Source of the DNA: Catenulispora sp. GP43
GTDB lineage: Bacteria > Actinomycetota > Actinomycetes > Streptomycetales > Catenulisporaceae
NCBI RefSeq assembly: GCF_041260665.1
Contig: NZ_JBGCCT010000027.1
Location: forward strand, 1 to 64,000
Direction of reading: 5' to 3'
DNA: 64,000 nt
Under the pieces are notes generated by a model. That model made no database searches. It worked only from the letters and a program-made list of their open reading frames with translations, and had not been told where the DNA came from. Both the position numbers and the translations under genes were made by a program. Position 1 is the stretch's first letter. Each line of letters starts with the position of its first letter. Below are positions 42,957 to 50,846 of this stretch, one piece after another.

Positions 42957-44687
42957 TCAGAGCAGTCGCACGTTGTGCGTCGCTTCCTTGACGACATCCC
43001 CGAGGTGCCCGGTCAGCGCCTGCTTGGCGACACTGAGCGTGAAGCCCTTAACAGTGGCCGCCGGAGTGTGCGCCGGTAGGGACAACGCATAGGGATCGAC
43101 CACTACGTCGACCACTACAGGACCGCCGCGGTGGTTCAACGCCTCCTTCAACCCCTGTTCAAGATCGGCGGGGTGCTCGATCCGGATCCCCTTGGCTCCG
43201 AGCGCCTCGCCGACCTTGGCGAAGTCCGGGTTCTGGAAGTCGACGCCCCACGGCTTCAGCCCGGCCTCCTGCATCTCGATCCAGACGAAGTCGAGCTTGC
43301 CGTTGTTCAGGATCACGTGGACGATCTCGGTCTTGCGCTGCACCTCCGTGAGGAGGTCGCCGAGACCGAGCATCGTGAAGCCGCCGTCGCCGCACAGCGC
43401 GATCGCCGCGCGGTCCGGGAAGGCCATCTTGGCGCCGAACGCGTTCGGCGACGCACTGGCCATCGAGGCCCACGTGAGGCTGCCGAACAGGTGGCGTTTC
43501 GGGCCGAAGTGCAGATAGTGCGCGGCCCATATGCACGCCGTGCCGGTGTCGACGGTGAAGACCGCTTCCTCGGGGGCGAGCCGGTCCAGGGTGGCCGTCA
43601 GGTACTCGGGGCGGATCTGCTTAAGCGCCGGGCCTTGTTCGACGTAGTGCTGCAACTGCTTGTCGAAGTCCTCAGTCTTCTTCTGACACTTGTGCAGGAA
43701 GGCGGCATCAGACTTCTCCGACACCTTCGGCAGCAACAGGTCCAGGGTGGCGCCGACGTCGCCGACCAGTCCGTGGGCCAGCGGTACGCGGCGGCCCAAG
43801 CGGCGGCCGTCCCGGTCCACCTGGACCACCTTCACACCCTCGTGCGGGAGGAACTGCGGGAAGGGGAAGTCCGTCCCCAGCATCAGCAGGACGTCGGCGT
43901 GGTTCACCGCCTCCCAGCAGCCGCCGTAGCCGAGCAGCCCGGTCATGCCGACCGCGTGCGGGTTGTCGTACTCCAGCCACTGCTTGCCCTTGAAGCTGTA
44001 GCCGACCGGCGCGTTCAGCTTGTCCGCGAGTGCGAGGACCTGCTCCCGGGCGTTCTGGCAGCCTTCGCCACCGAAGATGGTGACGGTGTTGGCGGCGTTG
44101 ATGATGTCCGCCAACTGCGCGATGTCAGCGTCGGGAGCCGGGCCGGCGGCCGCATTGGGAAGCGCTATATGTGTCGGCCCGCCCGGTGCGTCCGCCGCCG
44201 CCACGTCTCCCGGCAGTGAGATGACAGTCGGGCCCTGTTCGATGAGCGCAGTGGTGATCGCGGAGGTGACGATCGGACGCAATTGCTTCGGATCTATAAG
44301 GCGCCCTGTATATAGAGACGCCACGTTGAAGAACGTATAAGGGTTCAGCTCTTCTAGACCGTCGGTGTCCATGATGGCGGTCTCGACATCGCCGGCGATC
44401 GCGATTACCGGGGCGCCCTCCTTGCGGGCGTCCAGCAGCCCGTTGATCAGGTGGCTCACCCCGGGGCCGGCGGTTCCGCACACGGCCACCGGCCGCCCCG
44501 ACATCTTCGCCTCGGCGACCGCCGCGAACACGCCCCACTCCTCGTGCCGGACATGGACGAAGTCGATGTCGCCGGCGCGCCGGAGTGCGTCGATCGCCGG
44601 GTTCAGGGCGTCGCCCACGATCCCGTAGCAGCGCCGCACGCCGGCGTCGGCAAGCATCTTCCACAGCACGTCCGCGACAGTAGGCAT
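42957..44687 (-). CDS. Thiamine-pyrophosphate pyruvate oxidase/dehydrogenase (PoxB-like)
   Basis: 576 residues from the ATG at 44687. Acetohydroxyacid-synthase fold: PYR domain with catalytic Glu in FVHVRHEEWGVFAAVAEAK, FAD-type middle domain (IFGGEGCQNAREQVLALADKL in part, LLMLGTDFPFPQFLP), and PP domain with CGDGGFTMLGLGDLLTEVQR...ILNN (GDG...NN motif). Most like pyruvate:quinone oxidoreductase. Decarboxylates pyruvate to acetate and CO2, feeding electrons to quinones. Possible use in acetate overflow metabolism. Confidence 0.87.
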   Translation of the reverse strand: MPTVADVLWKMLADAGVRRCYGIVGDALNPAIDALRRAGDIDFVHVRHEEWGVFAAVAEAKMSGRPVAVCGTAGPGVSHLINGLLDARKEGAPVIAIAGDVETAIMDTDGLEELNPYTFFNVASLYTGRLIDPKQLRPIVTSAITTALIEQGPTVISLPGDVAAADAPGGPTHIALPNAAAGPAPDADIAQLADIINAANTVTIFGGEGCQNAREQVLALADKLNAPVGYSFKGKQWLEYDNPHAVGMTGLLGYGGCWEAVNHADVLLMLGTDFPFPQFLPHEGVKVVQVDRDGRRLGRRVPLAHGLVGDVGATLDLLLPKVSEKSDAAFLHKCQKKTEDFDKQLQHYVEQGPALKQIRPEYLTATLDRLAPEEAVFTVDTGTACIWAAHYLHFGPKRHLFGSLTWASMASASPNAFGAKMAFPDRAAIALCGDGGFTMLGLGDLLTEVQRKTEIVHVILNNGKLDFVWIEMQEAGLKPWGVDFQNPDFAKVGEALGAKGIRIEHPADLEQGLKEALNHRGGPVVVDVVVDPYALSLPAHTPAATVKGFTLSVAKQALTGHLGDVVKEATHNVRLL

Positions 44688-44738
44688 GCCGCCAGTCTCG
44701 GGGAGGGGCCCCGCCAGCGGATCGCTAGAGTAAGCCGC

Positions 44739-45482
44739 GTGGGGGACCAGAAGACACCGATGATTCCGATGCCGGACGCGCCCGCGACCGCCTTGTGGGA
44801 GATCTCTCTCGCGGCGTACCTGAGGCGGCGCACGGATCTGCCGTCGCTGGCCCTGAAGCCGCTGGGGCTGCTCGACCGCTACGGCGAGGTGGCCGTCGGG
44901 CCGGACCACGTGGCCTTCGACGGCGAGGACGTGCCCTGGGACAAGGCCGTCCGGGTGATCGTGCGGGACGTGGTCGAGGTGGTCTCGGACGCGGCGATGG
45001 CGCGTGAGGCGGAGAAGATCCGGCACATGCTGCCCCCGGTGCCGGGCCGCAAGTGGGTGGTGGACCACGCGATGGTGCTGCTGGGGGAGTTCGCGGGGCC
45101 GCGCCTGACGAAGACCCGCGGCGGCGACGTGGTCAGCGAGATCGTGTACCGCGGCGCGCTCGGGCGGGAGAAGACGCTCCAGGCCGGGGTGTTCGCGGCG
45201 CTGGTGATGGCGACCTGGCCCGACGTGCGGCACAGTCTGGTCGCCACGGCGCGGGCGCACGGGGTGGAGGTGTACGGCGAGACGGTGCGGCAGGCGGATC
45301 CCGGTGTGCCCGCCCCTGTTGGGCACACAGTGATCCCGCCGCAGCACGCGCCGGACGACGCGCCCACGCTCATCATCCCGGCGCAGTCGGAGCCGTCACG
45401 GGACGAGCAGCCGGCCGGCGGCGTGGTGCTGCCCCCGGGACCCGGCCTGTGGACCCCCGCGGAGCCCCAGCCCGAAGGCTGA
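44739..45482 (+). CDS. Hypothetical protein
   Basis: 247 residues from a GTG at 44739. TAGAGT at 44726-44731 sits 7 bp before it, so translation is probably leaderless. Residues ~10-180 are soluble alpha/beta with EISLAAYLRRRTDLPSLALKPL, DHVAFDGEDVPWDKAVRVIVRDV and FAGPRLTKTRGGDVVSEIVYRG; the last ~60 are Pro/Glu-rich and disordered. No family recognised. Divergent from the PoxB-like gene. Confidence 0.6.
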   Translation: MGDQKTPMIPMPDAPATALWEISLAAYLRRRTDLPSLALKPLGLLDRYGEVAVGPDHVAFDGEDVPWDKAVRVIVRDVVEVVSDAAMAREAEKIRHMLPPVPGRKWVVDHAMVLLGEFAGPRLTKTRGGDVVSEIVYRGALGREKTLQAGVFAALVMATWPDVRHSLVATARAHGVEVYGETVRQADPGVPAPVGHTVIPPQHAPDDAPTLIIPAQSEPSRDEQPAGGVVLPPGPGLWTPAEPQPEG

Positions 45483-45516
45483 GGCTCCGCGGAAGCCGCA
45501 CTGGATCAGAACTGCG

Positions 45517-46632
45517 TCACTTCACCGTCGCGTGCGTCAGCGCGCACACATTGGTGTCGTTGGACCAGCTGCCCTGGAACGTGTAGGTGCCGTTGGCGAA
45601 CTTGATGTTGCCCGCGCCGCCGGTCACGCCCTTGAGCCAGGCGCACTCGTCGGCGTTCTCCTGGCCGTTGTAGGACGAGCCGGTGTTGTTGGTCCAGCCG
45701 CCGGCCGGGTTCTGGTCGGTGATGGTCTCGCTGTACTCGTGGCCCAGGGTCATGGTCCAGCCGTCCAGTGTGCCCTTGCTGCCGGAGTTCAGGAAGTTGA
45801 CACCGCAGCCGGCGCCGGAGTCCATGTTGTAGGGCTGGTTGGAGAAGGCGAAGTCGCCGACCGTCGACGCCACGGCGCCGCCGGTCAGGGTGGTGTCGCC
45901 GTTGTAGTCGTGCCAGGCGCAGTACTGGCCCTGGTAGTTGTCGGGGTTGGTGTTGTGCGGGGACAGGATGACGTAGTAGGCGCCCCGGTTCAGGGCCGCG
46001 GTGGTGTTGCCGAAGTGCTTCGCCGCCTTCAGCGCCTCCTCGCCGAGCTGGTGGCCGGTGGCCGCGGCGGGGGACTTCACCGAGTTGTCGTACCAGGCTC
46101 CGGCCAGCACGCCGCCGGTCGGGTACGGCACGTGCGCGGCGCCGGACGGACAGCTGGTCGCGCCGGCCTTGACCAGCGAGCCGTCGCAGTACTGGGTCAT
46201 GGTCCCGGACCACGACTCACCGCCGGTGCCTATGCCCTTGAACAGCATCTGGGCCGGCGCGGCACCCTTCTTCGGGTCGTTGGAGAAGGTCAGGTTGCCG
46301 TTGGCGTCCTTGCTCTGCGTCCCCCACTGGCTGCCGTAGAAGATGACATAGACCTTGGGGTGCTGGTCCATCACGCCGATGCCGTCGATGCCGCCGCCGT
46401 AGGACAGCGTCTCCGGGCCGGTGGCGGCCTTCGAGGTGGCCGCGTCGCGGGCGGCCTGCGCACGGAACTGCGCGGCACCGGCGACTGTGGGCATCACGCC
46501 GTGGCGCACGGGAGCCGGCGCGGCCTGCGCGGAGCCGGAGGTGCCGAGCGCGGCGACCAGCGCGGCGCTGGCGCCGATGGCGGCGGCGGCCAGGCGCGCC
46601 TTGCCGTGGGCGGTGGTGGGGGTGCGGAGCAT
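45517..46632 (-). CDS. Secreted protein of unknown family with HEYSE motif
   Basis: 371 residues from the ATG at 46632 (AGAGGAAG upstream). A signal peptide spans ~1-39, cleaved near SAQAAPAP. The mature chain has GVMDQHPKVYVIFYGSQWG, an AYYVILSPHNT strand, and a conserved-looking centre LGHEYSETITDQNPAGGW followed by GQENADECAWL. His and Glu in HEYSE look like part of a metal or catalytic site, but it is not the HExxH of classical zinc proteases. Five cysteines could form disulfides. Related proteins are common among actinomycete secreted hypotheticals. Confidence 0.7.
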   Translation of the reverse strand: MLRTPTTAHGKARLAAAAIGASAALVAALGTSGSAQAAPAPVRHGVMPTVAGAAQFRAQAARDAATSKAATGPETLSYGGGIDGIGVMDQHPKVYVIFYGSQWGTQSKDANGNLTFSNDPKKGAAPAQMLFKGIGTGGESWSGTMTQYCDGSLVKAGATSCPSGAAHVPYPTGGVLAGAWYDNSVKSPAAATGHQLGEEALKAAKHFGNTTAALNRGAYYVILSPHNTNPDNYQGQYCAWHDYNGDTTLTGGAVASTVGDFAFSNQPYNMDSGAGCGVNFLNSGSKGTLDGWTMTLGHEYSETITDQNPAGGWTNNTGSSYNGQENADECAWLKGVTGGAGNIKFANGTYTFQGSWSNDTNVCALTHATVK

Positions 46633-46832
46633 GGGGTGGCTTCCTCTCGCTGGGACCTCGCCGCCCGGCCAGGGTTGGCCGCGACGGCGTTGCGGTGCGC
46701 GGGCGCACTGGATCAGCACGCGGCGGTACCACGCGCTGCTCGTGTCGTCCGTGGTGCGACGGGGTCTGTCAGCGCCCGGCGAAAGCCGCCGGACCAGTCC
46801 CCTGAGATCTTCTGCGAGGGGGAAACTAGCAA

Positions 46833-46864
46833 TGAGGCCAACCCGGGTCAACGGGTTGGCCTCA
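46833..46864 (-). terminator. Terminator after the GH25 gene
   Basis: A 13-bp perfect stem (46833-46845 with 46852-46864; GAGGCCAACCCG/CGGGTTGGCCTC) and 6-nt loop, 77 bp downstream of the GH25 stop on the minus strand. Confidence 0.7.
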
Positions 46865-46941
46865 AACGATTAAGCGCCGGTTCTCCGGCCGCTCACCTCG
46901 CGGTGAGCTGCCCGGACCCTTGCCCTGCCCTTGCCGCGGGC

Positions 46942-47922
46942 TCAGCGGTGCACGGCCTCGACCAGGTAGGCCAGCGGCACGTCCGGGTTGCCCCGGCGCG
47001 CGACGCTGATCTTCTGCACGCCGGTCGGCAGCGGCCCGCCGAAGGGGTTCACGCGGTCGGCGGCGGCGTCGACGACCACGTCCTCGTAGATGTGCGACCA
47101 GCCCTGGCCGTGGGTGAAGATCGCGACCCGCACGGTGGCCGTGCCGAAGTCGGCGCCCAGGCTGAACCAGACGTCGCCCCAGCCGGCGCCGCCGTAGTTC
47201 GCCGGCGGCGGCAGCACCATCGTCACGGCGCCGTCCCCCGGCGCGATCACACCAGTGGCGAATGCGGGCATGTCGTCGTCCTCCGTAGCGTTCGTCTGGG
47301 TCAGTGTCGTGACCAGTTGCGCCGTCGTGCCGCGGAACGCGTTGTAGTCCAACGTCTGGCCGCCGTCGGACGCCTGGTTCGTGAACTGGTAGATCAGGGG
47401 CGTCATCCCGCCGTACGGCTGCCATCCGGCGGCCCCGTCCCCGGGATAGATGCTCCCGGGGCCGCCGGACCCGCCCGGGTACTGCGAGGAGACCAGCGAG
47501 ACGCCCCGGTCGGTGAGCGCGGACAGGTCCGGCGAGCCGATCTGTGTCCACACCCATCGGGGCAGGTAGACCAGGCGCAGGTTGAGGCCGGCGGCCTGGG
47601 CGGCGTCGACGTAGGAGACGATCTGGTCCAGGGTCGGCGAGTACGAGCCGGCGGGCTCGGCGTCCAGCATGCCCGGCAGGGATTTGTCCCCCACGTTGGC
47701 AGCGGTGTGCGCGGCCTGCGCCGAGGCGCTCTCGCCGGACAGGAAGTGGTACCAGATGAAGGGCCTGCCGAGCTGCGCGGCCTGGCCGCGCCAGCCCTGG
47801 TAGTCGGCGTCGGTGTAGTAGGTGCCCTCGGTCGTCTTGGCGATGACGAAGGCGGCGTCCGCGAGCCGGGACAAGCTCAGCCCGCTTTGGTACGACGATA
47901 TGTCGGGTCCGAAAATGGTCAC
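46942..47922 (-). CDS. GH25-type glycosyl hydrolase (lysozyme-like), no signal peptide
   Basis: 326 residues, GTG start with GGAG ~8 nt upstream. Residues ~1-210 are a GH25 muramidase barrel: FGPDISSYQSG at the entry, AFVIAKTTEGTYYTD, RPFIWYHFLSG, LPGMLDAEPAG with the catalytic Asp/Glu, and RLVYLPRWVW, TPLIYQFTNQA. A ~100-residue beta-rich C-terminal domain follows. There is no N-terminal signal peptide, unlike secreted autolysins, so it may depend on a holin, lysis or contractile apparatus, or be of phage origin. No phage genes are adjacent. The sequence upstream (47923-48013) is unusually AT-rich for this genome. Confidence 0.85.
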   Translation of the reverse strand: MTIFGPDISSYQSGLSLSRLADAAFVIAKTTEGTYYTDADYQGWRGQAAQLGRPFIWYHFLSGESASAQAAHTAANVGDKSLPGMLDAEPAGSYSPTLDQIVSYVDAAQAAGLNLRLVYLPRWVWTQIGSPDLSALTDRGVSLVSSQYPGGSGGPGSIYPGDGAAGWQPYGGMTPLIYQFTNQASDGGQTLDYNAFRGTTAQLVTTLTQTNATEDDDMPAFATGVIAPGDGAVTMVLPPPANYGGAGWGDVWFSLGADFGTATVRVAIFTHGQGWSHIYEDVVVDAAADRVNPFGGPLPTGVQKISVARRGNPDVPLAYLVEAVHR

Positions 47923-48013
47923 TGGCGGCTCCTTATAGAGGCGTCACAGACCATTGTGATCTCGAGAAGCTGCTTTTGGGAGCCCTTTTGGAGGTATCTT
48001 TAGTGTTTATTTG

Positions 48014-48193
48014 TCAGGACCCGGATGCCGAATCCCGGGCTTGGTCGGCCCGGGATGCCAACAACCCGACGAACGCGATTTCGAATACGCGGCGGCATGC
48101 GCGGCAGGACCACCGCCGGTGGCTTCCCTCCTCCGGACGCAGATCCTCGTCCCCGCAGTATGGGCAATACGCCGGGGCCGCGCGCTCGCTCAT
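48014..48193 (-). CDS. Small zinc-ribbon protein linked to sulfite reductase
   Basis: 59 residues with two CxxC pairs: YCPYCGDED and WSCRACRRV. The ATG overlaps the sir stop by 4 nt. A counterpart lies after sir in Streptomyces. Likely a small zinc or iron protein serving sulfite reductase, either as a regulator or chaperone, but unproven. Confidence 0.8.
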   Translation of the reverse strand: MSERAAPAYCPYCGDEDLRPEEGSHRRWSCRACRRVFEIAFVGLLASRADQARDSASGS

Positions 48194-49899
48194 GACAGAT
48201 CCGCTTCCGAGGCGCGCAGCGTCCACTGCGCGAACGTCTCGTCCTCGTGCCGCTGCTCCTGGAACCGGCGCGCCACGCGCTCGACGTAGTCCGGGAGCCC
48301 CGCGGCCGTCACCTTCAGACCGCGCACCTTGCGGCCGAACGCGCCGTCCCCGACGTCCTCCGGGTCCTTGGTCTGCGCCCCGAGGTGGCCGCCGAGGTGC
48401 ACCTGGTAGCCCTCGACCTGCTCGCCGTGCTCGTCCAGGACCAGCTGGCCCTTCAGGCCGATGTCGGCGACCTGGATGCGGGCGCAGGAGTTCGGGCAGC
48501 CGTTCAGGTTGATGGTCAGCGGCTGGTCGAAGTCCGGCAGCCGGCGCTCCAGCTCGTCGATCAGGTTCGAGGCGCTCTTCTTGGTCTCCACGATCGCCAG
48601 CTTGCAGAACTCGATGCCGGTGCAGGCCATCGTCGAGCGGCGGAAGACCGAGGGCCGGACCCGCAGGTCCAGCGCCTCCAGGCTGGTGACGAGCTCCTCC
48701 ACGCGGTCTTCGGGGACGTCCAGGATCAGCAGCTTCTGCTCCGCGGTGGTGCGCACCCGGTCCGAGCCGGCCGCCTCGGCCAGGTCGGCGATCTTGGCCA
48801 GGGTCGCGCCGTCGAGGCGGCCGACCCGCGGCGCGAAGCCGACGTAGCACTTGCCGTCCTTCTGGACGTGCACCCCGATGTGGTCGCGCTCGTAGGTCGG
48901 CGCGGGCTCCGGCGCGGGGCCGTCGGGCAGCTCGCGCTTGAGGTACTCGGTCTCCAGCACTTCGCGGAACTTCGCCGCGCCCCAGTCGGCGACCAGGAAC
49001 TTCAGGCGCGCGCGGCTGCGCAGGCGCCGGTAGCCGTAGTCACGGAAAATGCCGCAGACGCCGGCCCAGACGTCCGGGACCTCCTCCAGCGTCACGAACG
49101 CGCCGAGCCGCTTGGCGAAGTGCGGGTTCGTCGACAGGCCGCCGCCGACCCACAGGTCGAAGCCGGGGCCGAGCTCGGGGTGGACCACGCCGACGAACGA
49201 GATGTCGTTGATCTCGTGGACCACGTCCTGCAGCCCGCTGATCGCGGTCTTGAACTTGCGCGGGAGGTTGGAGAACTCCGGGTTGCCGATGTAGCGCTGC
49301 GAGATCTCCTCGATGGCCGGGGTGCCGTCGATGATCTCCGCGGTGGAGATGCCGGCCACCGGCGAGCCGAGGATCACGCGCGGGACGTCGCCGCACGCCT
49401 CGGCGGTGCTCAGCCCGACGCCCTCGAGCGTGCGCCAGATCGCCGGGACGTCCTCGATCCGCACCCAGTGCAGCTGGATGTTCTGCCGGTCGGTGACGTC
49501 GGCGGTGCCGCGCGCGTACTTCTCCGAGACCTCGGCGACCGCACGCAGCTGAGCCAGGCTCAGCCGGCCGCCGTCGATGCGGACGCGGAGCATGAAGTAC
49601 TTGTCGTCCAGGTCCTCCGGCTCCAGGATGCCGGTCTTGCCGCCGTCGATGCCGGGGCGGCGCTGGGTGTACAGGCCCCACCAGCGGAAGCGGCCGCGCA
49701 GGTCGCCGCCGTCGATGGCGTCGAACCCGCGGTGGGCGTAGACGTTCTCGATGCGGGCCCGGACGTTCAGGCCGTCGTCGTCCTTCTTGGTCTGCTCGTT
49801 GCCGTTGAGCGGGGTGAAGTAGCCCTTGGCCCACTGGCCCTCGCCGCGCTGTTGGCGGGGCCGGCTGACGCGGGCAGGCGTGGGCTCGGTGACGGTCAT
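48190..49899 (-). CDS. sir: Assimilatory sulfite reductase (ferredoxin/siroheme type)
   Basis: 569 residues from the ATG at 49899 (AAGGAAA upstream); the frame extends further but without family sequence. Two ferredoxin-like and two siroheme-binding halves. The [4Fe-4S]-siroheme ligands are CTGIEFC and CPNSC. Other motifs: RFRWWGLYTQRR, RQNIQLHWV. It reduces sulfite to sulfide using ferredoxin; the close nitrite reductases are similar, and the cys-type leader upstream favours sulfite. The siroheme would come from the CbiX-like gene at 34.9 kb. Confidence 0.93.
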   Translation of the reverse strand: MTVTEPTPARVSRPRQQRGEGQWAKGYFTPLNGNEQTKKDDDGLNVRARIENVYAHRGFDAIDGGDLRGRFRWWGLYTQRRPGIDGGKTGILEPEDLDDKYFMLRVRIDGGRLSLAQLRAVAEVSEKYARGTADVTDRQNIQLHWVRIEDVPAIWRTLEGVGLSTAEACGDVPRVILGSPVAGISTAEIIDGTPAIEEISQRYIGNPEFSNLPRKFKTAISGLQDVVHEINDISFVGVVHPELGPGFDLWVGGGLSTNPHFAKRLGAFVTLEEVPDVWAGVCGIFRDYGYRRLRSRARLKFLVADWGAAKFREVLETEYLKRELPDGPAPEPAPTYERDHIGVHVQKDGKCYVGFAPRVGRLDGATLAKIADLAEAAGSDRVRTTAEQKLLILDVPEDRVEELVTSLEALDLRVRPSVFRRSTMACTGIEFCKLAIVETKKSASNLIDELERRLPDFDQPLTINLNGCPNSCARIQVADIGLKGQLVLDEHGEQVEGYQVHLGGHLGAQTKDPEDVGDGAFGRKVRGLKVTAAGLPDYVERVARRFQEQRHEDETFAQWTLRASEADLS

Positions 49900-49975
49900 G
49901 TCGAGGGTTTCCTTAGAAATGGTTCGTACGGCCGGTGGGAGGGGCGCGGGAGGGCGAACCGCCTGAAAGCGCGGG

Positions 49976-50068
49976 TCAGAGCGCGGTACGGGCCGTACAG
50001 ACCATGCTGGACAGGCGTCCGTAGTCGACGTGGCGTCGACTGACGAGGGCGATTCCGGCACGGGACAT
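49976..50068 (-). CDS. Conserved cysteine leader peptide upstream of sir
   Basis: 30 residues, ATG at 50068, TGA at 49976-49978, 76 nt before sir. Begins MSRAGIALVSRRHVD, has GRLSSMVC ending at Cys24, then TARTAL. Six of the eight codon differences from the 41769-41855 leader within the first 24 codons are silent. Confidence 0.87.
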   Translation of the reverse strand: MSRAGIALVSRRHVDYGRLSSMVCTARTAL

Positions 50069-50103
50069 GCTCATCAGCGTGGCAGCGCATCCCGGACGCG
50101 TCT

Positions 50104-50136
50104 ACTGCCGTCCGGGATGCGGACCTGCTGTCTCAC
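50104..50136 (-). promoter_or_regulatory. Shared upstream element of the cys leaders, copy 2
   Basis: Matches 41890-41922 at 26 of 33 positions and at nearly the same distance from its leader ATG. Likely cysteine-regulon promoter/operator. Confidence 0.6.
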
Positions 50137-50148
50137 AATCGCCGGTGG

Positions 50149-50334
50149 CTAGGCGTGCGTCCCCTTCTTGCGGGTGGTGAACGCCACAAAGCCGGCCCCG
50201 AGGGACAGCGCCGCAGCGGCCAGGCCGAGGAACGGGGCGAACCGTGCTCCGGTCGCCGCCAGGCCGCGCTTGTGGCCGGAGGCCGAGGCGGAAGGGCGGC
50301 TCTCGCCGGGCGTCGTCGGCAGGGCCGAGGACGG
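50149..50334 (-). pseudogene. 3' remnant of an LAATG sortase-anchored protein
   Basis: An open frame of 61 codons with no start: a Pro/Ser/Thr-rich linker (ALPTTPGESRPSASASG), then LAATG, a hydrophobic segment FAPFLGLAAAALSLGAGFVA, and the tail FTTRKKGTHA before TAG. This is the C-terminal sorting signal of sortase class E type (LAxTG). A TGA at 50335-50337 ends the frame upstream, so the N-terminal body is gone. Confidence 0.7.
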
Positions 50335-50365
50335 TCAGGAGGAGCTGCTGCTCGACCACCAGGAG

Positions 50366-50824
50366 GGGGCCACCACCAAGATGGACGGCTGCGCCGCGCT
50401 CTACCCGGCGCTGGCGGCGATCTTCGTCGCCAACGTCTTCGTCTTCGGGGTGCACCTGGGCGTCAAGGACTACCTGCTGATCGCCTTCACCTCGGTCGTG
50501 GGCTCGGCCGCCACCGCGGGCCTGACCGGCGCCATCGTGATGCTCACGCTGACCCTGTCCACGCTCGGCCTGCCGCTGGCCGGCGCCGGCATCCTGCTGG
50601 CCATCGACCCGATGCTGGACATGGGCCGCACCGCGGTCAACGTCGCCGGGTAGGCCATGGTGCCGGTCGTGGTCGCCGCCAGGGAGGGCATCCTGGACCG
50701 CGCGGTGTACGACGCGCCCAAGGGCGAGCTGACGCTCGCCGGCGGCGAGTCTGTGGCCGGCGTCCCTGCTACCGCTCCCGTTCCGGCCGCCACTGCCGCC
50801 ACGCCTGTGACGGCTGCGGCGTAA
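50366..50824 (+). pseudogene. 3' remnant of a dicarboxylate/cation symporter
   Basis: The translated frame GATTKMDGCAALYPALAAIF, GAIVMLTLTLSTLGLPLAG, ILLAIDPMLDMGRTAVNVAG matches the C-terminal third of GltP/DctA-family transporters (compare GATxNMDGxALY and DxxLDMxRTxxNVxGD). The N-terminal two thirds are absent, a stop TAG at 50651-50653 follows NVAG, and the frame then continues AMVPVVVAAREGILDRAVYD to the TAA at 50822. It is not a functional transporter. Confidence 0.75.
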
Positions 50825-50846
50825 CCGGCTCCCTGCTCCCTGCTCG

